Assembly (NCBI RefSeq): GCF_034313965.1
Contig: NZ_JAVIWQ010000002.1
Span: forward strand, 3,658,001-3,722,000
DNA length: 64,000 nucleotides
Direction of reading: 5' to 3'
Origin: Herbaspirillum sp. RTI4
GTDB taxonomy: Bacteria; Pseudomonadota; Gammaproteobacteria; Burkholderiales; Burkholderiaceae_D
Each line of letters begins with the position of its first letter. Within the stretch, counting starts at the first letter, position 1. Below are positions 57,129 through 64,000 of the stretch, piece after piece. The notes under the pieces were generated by a model. The model was not told the DNA's origin. It did no database searches and saw only the letters and a list, made by a program, of their open reading frames with translations. The position numbers and the translations under genes were made by a program.

Positions 57129-57419
57129 CCCTCCGACTGCCAACCATGGGTGGTGTTTTTTCTGCGATCTCTGGCAGAGCAGGTTCGGCGATTGGAGAAA
57201 AAGGTAGAACGGGGAAAAATCGTGTTGGCGGCTTTGCCGGAACTGTCGTTGTAGATCGTCGAATCTGCACGAGAACACGGACGGATCACGATCGGTGACG
57301 CCATCAGGCTGACCGGCGCCAACCGCAATACCTTGAAGCAGCATTTTCGGAATTTGGTCGCGCGCGGTCATTTCAATCAGCAGGGAAGTGGGCGTGGTGT
57401 CTGGTACGAACTCAAGTGA
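57129..57419 (+). pseudogene. Fic-family protein, C-terminal fragment
   Basis: In the frame ending at the TGA 57417-57419, the sequence reads PWVVFFLRSLAEQVRRLEKK, then ALPELSL, an in-frame TAG (57252-57254), and then SAREHGRITIGDAIRLTGAN continuing to RGHFNQQGSGRGVWYELK. This is the helical linker and winged-helix end of Fic/DOC AMP-transferases. The catalytic HPFxDGNGR part is absent, cut off at the inverted repeat. The minus-strand frame over the same bases is a shadow. Confidence 0.75.
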
Positions 57420-57512
57420 TGGGCATTTAATGTAATCGTCTTTCGCCCTGAATGGGAACTGCACACTTTAAATCGGGTGACTGTCAGATCGGATCGCGAC
57501 TACTACTGCACC

Positions 57513-58355
57513 TTAGCCAATCCCACCACCGGCTACATACATGATTTGCCCAGTTATATAAGAGGCTTCTGGTGCGGCATAAAAGCAGATGGCTGCTGCG
57601 ATTTCCTCAGCGCTGCCGAGCCGGTTCATTGGCGTGTCGCGCATGCTCTGCGTGTAGACCACGTCCATCCATTGTTTTTCCTGAAGAGAGAGGTTGTCAG
57701 AATTACGTGGCGTGACGCGCACACCATTGTCCAGCGCACCGGGAGAAACACAATTGATACGCACACCGGACTCACCCAGTTCCATGGCCATGCAAACAGT
57801 GGCTGCGTGTACACCGCCTTTAGAGGCAGAATACGGTACTCGATGCACTCCCCTGGTGGCGATTGATCCGACATTGACAATCGCGCCGTGCTGTTGCGCG
57901 CGCATGACTGGGATCACTTCGCGGCAACTCCAAAGCGTTGGCCAGAGAGATCGGGCAATTTCACTGGTCATTTCTTCAGCAGAATATTCCCAAAACGGCT
58001 TAGCCCAAATAGTGCCACCCACATTGTGTACCGAAACATCAATACGGCCGAAGCGAGCAATTGCTTGTCGCACCATTTCCTTGGCTCCATCGTGATGTTC
58101 CATGTCCAAGTTCAAGGCCAGCGCTACCCCACCGGCATTTTCGATCTCGGCCTTCACTTCGTTGCATGGGTCGGCCGCACGATCTACGAGAACCAATTGC
58201 GCTCCCTCATTAGCAAGTCGCAATGCCGTCGCCCGCCCCACACCCTGGCCCGCTCCTGTGACGATCGCGATCTGGCCGTCGAAACGCAGTGTGTGCCGTG
58301 TCGTTCCGACTTTTTGTCCCGGTTGATGCTGTTGGTTTTGCATAATCGTATTCAT
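57513..58355 (-). CDS. BenD-like cis-diol dehydrogenase (short-chain dehydrogenase)
   Basis: A 280-residue short-chain dehydrogenase. The NAD motif is TGAGQGVGRATA (about 34-45), the catalytic Tyr/Lys are in YSASKGG (about 178), and VHNVGGTIWAKPFWEYSAEE is highly characteristic of BenD/XylL, which oxidises 1,6-dihydroxycyclohexa-2,4-diene-1-carboxylate to catechol. The first 25 residues are an extra, poorly conserved tail. No benABC dioxygenase genes are nearby, so the substrate may differ. It lies 68 nt downstream of the MFS gene on the same strand. Confidence 0.75.
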   Translation of the reverse strand: MNTIMQNQQHQPGQKVGTTRHTLRFDGQIAIVTGAGQGVGRATALRLANEGAQLVLVDRAADPCNEVKAEIENAGGVALALNLDMEHHDGAKEMVRQAIARFGRIDVSVHNVGGTIWAKPFWEYSAEEMTSEIARSLWPTLWSCREVIPVMRAQQHGAIVNVGSIATRGVHRVPYSASKGGVHAATVCMAMELGESGVRINCVSPGALDNGVRVTPRNSDNLSLQEKQWMDVVYTQSMRDTPMNRLGSAEEIAAAICFYAAPEASYITGQIMYVAGGGIG

Positions 58356-58423
58356 TCAAAAAGACGGATAAGCTGAATTACCCACCCTATTACCCATGAC
58401 TTAGTGGCCTGAACATGCGGGAT

Positions 58424-59761
58424 TTAATGCGCAGGGAGTAATTCACTATCTACGTTCTGTGATCGCGGGCGAATGATGGCAAGGCTAGCAGCAGCAATGA
58501 GCAACGGTCCGATGAGTGCCATGTAATAACCAGAAGGACCCCCATGTTCCAGAAACCAGCCACCGCTAGCCGAGCCGACAATGGCCCCGACACGGCCGGC
58601 GGCAATGGCCCAGCCGGTGGCAGTGGCGCGCAACGCAGTCGGATAGGTTTCTGCCACCATGTAGTTCAATACAATCTGTTGGCCGCCGATACCCAAGCCA
58701 GCAGCACCTGCGAGAATGAAGACTAGCGTCCAGTTAGTGCCACTATTGGCAAGTCCCGCGCTAATCACAATCCCTAGCAAAAACAGGCACAATAACAGCA
58801 TGCGCGTATTAACTTTAGGCAGGATGCTTGCCAGCGGAATCGCGCAGATGACGAATACCGCGTTCACTGCCACGGTTCCCATGGGTGCCTGTGCAGCAGG
58901 CAATCCAGTCGCTTTAAGCACCGTCGGCAACCACGAAAGGAACATAAACCATGCGACCCAGTTAAACAGGTAAATCGTCCAAATAGCCACCGTATTCCGT
59001 GCCAAACCCTCCGCAAACAAGGACGACACGCGGGTCTTTATATCCTTTTCGGGCACGCTATACTGGGAGTCCTGTGAAATCGGCGTTTGCGTGATGCTAG
59101 TCAGGATGCGTGCAATTTTTTCCCTATCGCCTGATGCGTTGCGCCGTGCCATGAATTGCAGTGACTCAGGCAGCATAAACACGAGAGCTAACAACAAGAG
59201 CAGCGGCACCGCACCGCCGACTGCAAAAATGCCCTGCCAACCGATGACTGGCAACATTTTTGCTGCTAGCAATCCCCCCAAAATGGCCCCCGCCGGCAAG
59301 CCTAAAAGTACTGTGGTCATAATGGTTCCGCGCTTGCGGGCAGGACCATATTCAGCAGCCAGAGAAAGCACCACTGGCGTTGCACCGCCCATGCCCAAAC
59401 CAGCGATGAAACGCAGTATCAGTATCTGATCCGTGCTCTGCGCAAAAGCGGTAGCCAGAGACGCGAAAGCGAATAACGCCACCGCACTCAATAGCGCAGG
59501 CCTTCTGCCGAATTTATCGCCCAACAAGCCGAGCGTCATCGCGCCCATTACCATTCCGGCAATACCTGCTGTCAATATCGGTGCCAGTGCACCGGCACCA
59601 AGGCCGAAGGCTTGGATGATAGACGGTCCTGTAAAGGCAATCGCCTGGGTATCGAAACCATCGAAAATGGCCACCAGAAAGCATAAAGTGAAAATACGCC
59701 ATTGAAGCGGCGTTAATTGCGCCTTATCAATGAGGGAGGGAATAGAATGAATTTTAGCCAT
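58424..59761 (-). CDS. MFS transporter of the aromatic acid:H+ symporter family
   Basis: A 445-residue twelve-helix permease. The loop motif GLLGDKFGRRPALL between helices 2 and 3, RFIAGLGMGGATPVVLSLAAEYGPARKRG after helix 4 (split here), and the central hydrophilic loop fit PcaK/BenK-type carriers. Paired with the BenD-like dehydrogenase, it probably brings an aromatic or hydroaromatic acid into the cell. The ATG at 59761 follows a purine-rich stretch (AAAGAGACGAT). Confidence 0.85.
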   Translation of the reverse strand: MAKIHSIPSLIDKAQLTPLQWRIFTLCFLVAIFDGFDTQAIAFTGPSIIQAFGLGAGALAPILTAGIAGMVMGAMTLGLLGDKFGRRPALLSAVALFAFASLATAFAQSTDQILILRFIAGLGMGGATPVVLSLAAEYGPARKRGTIMTTVLLGLPAGAILGGLLAAKMLPVIGWQGIFAVGGAVPLLLLLALVFMLPESLQFMARRNASGDREKIARILTSITQTPISQDSQYSVPEKDIKTRVSSLFAEGLARNTVAIWTIYLFNWVAWFMFLSWLPTVLKATGLPAAQAPMGTVAVNAVFVICAIPLASILPKVNTRMLLLCLFLLGIVISAGLANSGTNWTLVFILAGAAGLGIGGQQIVLNYMVAETYPTALRATATGWAIAAGRVGAIVGSASGGWFLEHGGPSGYYMALIGPLLIAAASLAIIRPRSQNVDSELLPAH

Positions 59762-59980
59762 ATCGTCTCTTTGAATTTATTAGTATGTAATGGAGACTGA
59801 ATAGTAGGTTTGGCAAGTGAGGAACGTCCAATACTGTTTATGATCTGCCGCATACCTACTGGGTATAATCCAAGCAGGTTTTCGACAAGACTGCCGGGCC
59901 AACCAGTGCGGCACACAAAATCAAGACCTTGCAATTTTCGATCCCTTGCCATTGCAATGAGTTTAGGCAAGGGAGGACTC

Positions 59981-60139
59981 ATGCGACCGTCCGTTGCGCT
60001 TGAAATGAAGCGGCGTGCAGTGCGCAAAGGGGTAAATCGCTTTCGCACGGCGAACCCGTGCGACTTCGGTTCAGTGCGGCATGGCATCGAACAAATTTCC
60101 AGAAAATTTTTTAACCGCAAACTTTATGTCGATTTCTGA
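59981..60139 (+). pseudogene. MNT-type nucleotidyltransferase, N-terminal fragment
   Basis: After GGGAGGACTC, an ATG opens MRPSVALEMKRRAVRKGVNR, then FRTANPCDFGSVRHGIEQ. This matches the start of minimal nucleotidyltransferases (MNT, the antitoxin of HEPN-MNT systems), including the GSxxxG active-site turn. The following DxD metal-binding motif is missing: similarity ends at about residue 38 and an unrelated tail runs to a stop. The 210 nt upstream and the 250 nt downstream contain no gene I can recognise. Confidence 0.65.
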
Positions 60140-60393
60140 CTAAATTGGGGGAGCAGGTCATCTTCATCAAGTACTCTCCAGTCCGATTTTAAAGTAGGTA
60201 ATCGGTGGACTTGACGAACGCCTGCGTAAAACCGAAGTGAATATTAAGTATCTTTTTGCCCTATATGAATAGGGCTTCGGGTGACTCAAATGATGCTTAA
60301 CACACCATTGTTAGCCCGAACCTCTCGACTATATTTGGCCCGCTGCAGGTGAAGCGAATATTATTAACGCTAAGCAGATGATCCTGACCCGAC

Positions 60394-61539
60394 TCACGCC
60401 GACAGGCCTTTACGTAAACGAGGAGGATTCACGTTTGCAATTGCTCGAACGATGCTAGCGCGTAGTTGAGCACGATCAGCAAGCTGCTTGTCTTCCCCAG
60501 TCTGACTGAGCCATTCCATAAACCGTTGAAGACCATGCCGGGTATTTGCCTCGTCACGACAGTTGTTGAGGAATGCAAACTGTACTTTCTGAATTGGATC
60601 CGCTACGAATATGCCAAAAGGTGCTGCCACTAAGGTCGCGTCAGGAAAACCGAGTAATTTGGCGGCCTGGCTCTCAGTCGCTGTTTTCTGACAAGCAATA
60701 ATGTGGAGAGGGCCTCCGCGTTCCACATTAAGACTATCCGCCAGTTGGTGATCTCTAAGAAATGGCTGACCAACCAGTTCCCTCGCAGGTCCAACCGTCA
60801 GAGCAGCAGGAATCGCGTGCAACTCCACGAGGAGATCACGTTCATCCATTTTAATGATGAGTTTTCCTACATCATCGACGGAGCCGGTGCGGGCTAGAAG
60901 CGCATTTCTGAGGACTCCAATCATCTCTTTTTGTCGGGAACCAAAATCGAGGCGCGACCATTCAAGCGCGGCTCCGCTGTGGAACTTGCCCTTTGCTGCA
61001 TCTCGAACTCCGGCCTGCGCAAGCGCAACAACACAGTCATGCAACGCCTCTTTGACCCGTGCCTTAAGCTCCTTTACAGTTGCTACACTGCCGCCACGAA
61101 AAAGATTTTGCTTGCCCAATTCTTCCTGAAATTTTTTATTACAGATTCCTTCCGCATCCTCCGTTATCGCTATTTTTTCGAGAGCAATCAGTCTAACCTT
61201 GGCAGGAGCAATGGAAAGACCCGTCACCATCTCCGCGTGGCATATCCCGATATCCCCAGCGCTTTTAACCCGCCCCGCGGAACCATTGCTGATGACGAGA
61301 AGGATATCGCAATCTTTTACCGCTTGAATGCAAACATCCCAGGAATCCAAAGAACCTCCCGCTGGAGGCGCGTCTTCATTAATCCACACATCAAATGCTT
61401 TTTTACCTGCAATCTCCATGCTTTGAATCTCCTTTTTCAAAGCAATCCGGATATCCGTTAATGTCGTACTCTCTCCAGTTGGAAAATTGTCGCGACATTT
61501 ACTGGAAAGCATTACACGAAGCTTGGATGAATTAGCCAT
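60394..61539 (-). CDS. DUF4062/TIR-like domain protein, possible defence or signalling effector
   Basis: A 381-residue soluble protein. Residues about 5-125 resemble the DUF4062 (TIR-fold) domain: LRVMLSSKCRDNF as first strand and loop, FDVWINEDAPPAGGSLDSWD, CDILLVISNGSAGRV and HAEMVTGLS with the strand RLIALEK. The rest (about 130-381) is helical with no family I recognise; no P-loop NTPase, TPR or WD repeats are seen. DUF4062 domains often head NTPase/repeat proteins in defence islands, so a standalone copy is notable. It sits alone in accessory DNA. Confidence 0.65.
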   Translation of the reverse strand: MANSSKLRVMLSSKCRDNFPTGESTTLTDIRIALKKEIQSMEIAGKKAFDVWINEDAPPAGGSLDSWDVCIQAVKDCDILLVISNGSAGRVKSAGDIGICHAEMVTGLSIAPAKVRLIALEKIAITEDAEGICNKKFQEELGKQNLFRGGSVATVKELKARVKEALHDCVVALAQAGVRDAAKGKFHSGAALEWSRLDFGSRQKEMIGVLRNALLARTGSVDDVGKLIIKMDERDLLVELHAIPAALTVGPARELVGQPFLRDHQLADSLNVERGGPLHIIACQKTATESQAAKLLGFPDATLVAAPFGIFVADPIQKVQFAFLNNCRDEANTRHGLQRFMEWLSQTGEDKQLADRAQLRASIVRAIANVNPPRLRKGLSA

Positions 61540-62030
61540 GATCAGTTTGCATCTTTCAGAATAACCGAAGGTAGGAACCCAAATATAGATGAAACCTGTG
61601 ATTTTCTTCGTAATGGATCGTCGTTATTAAAGGTGTAGAAACTGCGGTAGAAATTTTCCAAATGCACCCAATTCAATATGAGATACCTGCTCCGAAATAG
61701 CGACGGGCTCTACCCTCGCCATGCGCGATGGCTAACCCACTATCAATCAGCTACGCGATGTCGCGGGCGTCTATTCAAGAATTCAACCAGCATCACTCCA
61801 TTTCCGGATAACTGAATACTATTGAATCAATCAGCCGTGGATGACATGGCCTGATTGACTAAGTTCTGTGCACGATATTAACCACCAATAATGGAACGAC
61901 GCCATCTTTCATCCACGCGTCACTACTTAATACGAGGGAAGCCCGTAATTTAAAGTGGAGGTTTATTCAAAATCGGGAGTTTGTCAGTGAGTTTAGCTCG
62001 TCGATGCGGGTTTACGAGATGCCACCGGTA
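61540..62030. other. Gene-free stretch between the DUF4062 gene and the ThDP enzyme
   Basis: About 490 bases at intermediate GC. No open frame with a recognisable family on either strand and no strong terminator hairpin. It should hold the DUF4062 promoter at its left end; the rest may be decayed DNA. Confidence 0.5.
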
Positions 62031-62636
62031 TCACATGGGTGTGAAACCCAACGCAGCGCGAAAGCGATTCTTAACAAATACCCCGTCACGAGGAGGTAGC
62101 GCTCGCGGCAGCTCCTCAGCATGCACGAATACTTGCGCCAACAGAGAACCCTCACGTTTATTGATGAGAATAGCCAATGCTGTCAGATCGCCCGGCTGGC
62201 AGACCGCAACAACATTTTCAATGCCACAGCCGCGTGCCACGGCAGCCATATCGGTTCCCAGACTGGTGTGGCTGCGCTGCATGCCGGTTTCGCCAAAGTG
62301 ACCGTTGTCGATCACGATCACATTCAGGTTGGAAGGATGTTGCGCACCGATAGTGGCCAGTACCCCGAGACCCATTAGTTGCTCCCCGTCGCCGGTAATA
62401 ACCAGGACCGTTTTGGTCGGTTGCGCAAGGGCGATGCCCAAACCAACGGCGGCGGCACCGCCCATGGCACCCCAGAGGTAAAAGTTTTCAGGGCGGTCAC
62501 CGGCGGCAAACACGTCATAGGATGCGGAACCCAAACCAGTCACCACCAGTGCGCCCGGGCAGGCTGCGATTAGGTTTTTGACAAAGTCGCGGCGGTCGAT
62601 GTTAGCGCTTTTGCGGGTATTTTCAGGATGCTTCAT
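62031..62636 (-). CDS. ThDP-dependent decarboxylase, C-terminal (pyrophosphate-binding) subunit
   Basis: A 201-residue subunit carrying the ThDP motif GDGEQLMGLGVLATIGAQ (about 88) followed by the conserved NVIVIDNGHFGETG. It corresponds to the ThDP-binding half of sulfopyruvate or phosphonopyruvate decarboxylase-type enzymes. The ATG at 62636 overlaps the stop of the partner subunit gene by 4 nt (ATGA), so equal synthesis of the two halves is expected. Substrate unknown; probably a 2-oxo acid. Confidence 0.8.
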   Translation of the reverse strand: MKHPENTRKSANIDRRDFVKNLIAACPGALVVTGLGSASYDVFAAGDRPENFYLWGAMGGAAAVGLGIALAQPTKTVLVITGDGEQLMGLGVLATIGAQHPSNLNVIVIDNGHFGETGMQRSHTSLGTDMAAVARGCGIENVVAVCQPGDLTALAILINKREGSLLAQVFVHAEELPRALPPRDGVFVKNRFRAALGFTPM

Positions 62637-63184
62637 TTTTGACCTTCCCATTTCTTTTTACCGATCAGGCGCTGGCCCAACAGCACGACCACCGATTCTC
62701 CACCTTCGAAGGCCGCATCAAAACCAGCGGACACAGTGGACTCAACTTCTTCCGGGCGATCCGCGCGCAAGACGGTGATGCCCATCAGTTCGATGGCAGC
62801 TTGCGTCGCCTTGCCCATCGGCGATTGCCACTGGTTGAATTCAGCCCATTCCCCGCGCATGGTGACGATGGCAAAAAATGGGAAACGGCAATTTGAAATC
62901 AGCGAAAACATATTGATGCAGTTGCCCACGCCACTGCTTTGCATCAGCAGTGCAGCGCGCTGACCGCCCAGCCATGCGCCACAAACCGTTGCCACGCCCT
63001 CTTCTTCCGTAGTCAGCACGATGCCACGCATGTCTGGATCGGCATGCACACGATTGATGACGTGCGAATGGCCGGCATCAGGCACATATGCCACCTGGCG
63101 CACGCCGCCCTCTTTGAGAATGGAAAAAATAGCCTCGCGCCAAGCGGGCTGTGCTTCCGTTGATGTAGTGCCAGAACTGTTCAT
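62633..63184 (-). CDS. ThDP-dependent decarboxylase, N-terminal (pyrimidine-binding) subunit
   Basis: A 183-residue subunit with the conserved glutamate region GIVLTTEEEGVATVCGAWLG (about 53-72), which activates ThDP, and LMQSSGVGNCINMFSLI. It resembles ComD or the alpha subunit of sulfopyruvate decarboxylase. I start at the ATG at 63184 (MNSSGTTSTEAQ); the in-frame opening to 63325 has no similarity. It is divergent from a LysR regulator gene, which probably controls the pair. Confidence 0.8.
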   Translation of the reverse strand: MNSSGTTSTEAQPAWREAIFSILKEGGVRQVAYVPDAGHSHVINRVHADPDMRGIVLTTEEEGVATVCGAWLGGQRAALLMQSSGVGNCINMFSLISNCRFPFFAIVTMRGEWAEFNQWQSPMGKATQAAIELMGITVLRADRPEEVESTVSAGFDAAFEGGESVVVLLGQRLIGKKKWEGQK

Positions 63185-63376
63185 AAAATGAAATTCCCCG
63201 ATCGATGAGCTTGAGGAGGTATAGTAGGGCGCACCAAAAGCGGCCGTCCAATACTGAAATCTGTTTAGCCAATCAGTTTTCGGCATAGCAGGAAAACCAG
63301 CCCGTTGCCTTGGTAATACCGCCATTCAGACAGCGATGAAGTCAGTCGTTCATAAGAAAAATCAGGGAGAGTTTTT

Positions 63377-64000
63377 TTGGATGTCAAACAGTTGCGTGCT
63401 TTGCTCGCGATTGCTGAAACCGGCAGCGTGACGCGCGCTGCAGAGTTATTGCATATCGTGCAGCCAGCCGTCTCGCGCCAATTGCGCTTGCTGGAAGAGG
63501 ACATGGGCACTATGTTGTTTGCGCGCGGACGACGCGGCATGGAGTTGACTGCGGCGGGACATATCCTCGCCATTCATGCCCGTCGCGCGCTGCAGGAACT
63601 GGATCAGGCCAAGGCTGAAATCGTCCCGGCACCCGGCGCGGTCAGTGGCTCAGTTACCATCGGTCTATTGCCTAGCACCGGCGACCTGCTGGCAGCGACG
63701 TTGGTCACTTCGCTGAAGAAAAAATATCCGCAACTGACCGTTAATATTTCCATCGGCTATGCCGGTTACCTGCAGCAATGGCTGGAGGATGGTGATGTTG
63801 ATGTCGCGCTGCTGTACGACCCCAAGCCTTCGGCCGTGCTGGAAGTGCAAGCCTTGCTGGATGAAACCCTTTACTTGATCGGCTTACCCGACTGCAACCT
63901 CTCTGCAGGCGAAGCAATCGCTTTGCATGACATCGCTGAACTGCCGTTAATCTTACCCAGCCAGCCGCACGGTTTGCGCCTGCTGCTGGACCACGCTTGC
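63377..64000 (+). CDS. LysR-family transcriptional regulator, 3' end outside the window
   Basis: A TTG start at 63377 (SD AGGGAGA 7 nt before) opens LDVKQLRALLAIAETGSVTR, then the N-terminal winged helix with PAVSRQLRLLEEDMG as recognition helix, and the effector-binding domain (SGSVTIGLLPSTGDLLAATL onward). About 208 of some 300 residues are visible. Being divergent from the split ThDP decarboxylase genes with a short spacer is the normal LysR arrangement, so it likely regulates them. Confidence 0.88.
   Translation, partial: MDVKQLRALLAIAETGSVTRAAELLHIVQPAVSRQLRLLEEDMGTMLFARGRRGMELTAAGHILAIHARRALQELDQAKAEIVPAPGAVSGSVTIGLLPSTGDLLAATLVTSLKKKYPQLTVNISIGYAGYLQQWLEDGDVDVALLYDPKPSAVLEVQALLDETLYLIGLPDCNLSAGEAIALHDIAELPLILPSQPHGLRLLLDHAC

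Noticed and set aside
57126..57464. 112-residue minus-strand open frame
   Set aside because: The other strand encodes a recognisable Fic C-terminus (GSGRGVWYELK), so this is its antisense.
59713..60120. 135-residue minus-strand open frame upstream of the MFS gene
   Set aside because: It overlaps the MFS start and is antisense to the MNT-like fragment; no similarity seen.
61981..62301. 106-residue plus-strand open frame
   Set aside because: It is antisense to the ThDP-binding subunit gene, which carries clear motifs.

Overview
The window looks like the chromosome of a betaproteobacterium of the Oxalobacteraceae (Herminiimonas, Collimonas or Glaciimonas-like). The evidence is the serC-pheA-hisC-tyrA-aroA-cmk-rpsA-ihfB-lapAB gene order, a one-piece tmRNA with tag ANDKSYALAA, a groESL operon carrying both a CIRCE operator and a sigma32-like promoter, and the general protein character. 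The genus is an inference; no rRNA or tRNA gene is present.

Layout. 1-8.5 kb: the end of a Mg2+ P-type ATPase (mgtA), a DUF1345 membrane protein, and three sensory proteins (PAS-GGDEF cyclase, chemoreceptor, Cache-HAMP-GAF sensor). 8.5-9.3 kb: an AT-rich gene-free island with a perfect palindrome. 9.3-17.1 kb: sulfur-amino-acid genes (metY, metNIQ) around groES-groEL and a possible cysteine-protease/transglutaminase-like protein. 17.4-21.6 kb: a two-gene surface-adhesin and TolC-like unit. 22-28.5 kb: mixed housekeeping genes (ylqF, HDAC-like, mltB, DUF1415, cysM, comEA-like). 28.7-44.4 kb: a long minus-strand block for LPS and heptose, envelope, aromatic amino acids, translation and gyrase. 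44.8-47.4 kb: ompA-like, ubiG, gph and ssrA.

From 47.4 kb to the end the window is accessory DNA. After tmRNA come a SymE-like gene, a three-gene serine-recombinase cassette (DUF2924, large recombinase, HTH protein) and a resolvase that abuts a Tn3-family 37-bp terminal repeat. That repeat has cut a Kef-type antiporter. The antiporter ends a co-directional GC-rich block which reads as the tail of a PKS/NRPS cluster: a carrier-protein fragment, a thioesterase split off by an in-frame amber codon, a type II thioesterase, an ABC exporter and an RsgA-like GTPase. An inverted-repeat scar follows, then a Fic fragment, a BenD-like dehydrogenase with an aromatic-acid transporter, a nucleotidyltransferase fragment, a DUF4062/TIR-like protein, a split ThDP enzyme and the start of a LysR regulator.

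The most unusual signal is a set of tandem repeats at gene 3' ends. At three unrelated genes (DUF1345, metQ, cmk) the array has a 14-nt unit that begins exactly at the last sense codon and stop codon of the gene. A fourth array, of another sequence, also has 14-nt units, and a fifth has 7-nt units. The sequences differ between sites but the unit length and register are shared, which suggests a common mechanism.
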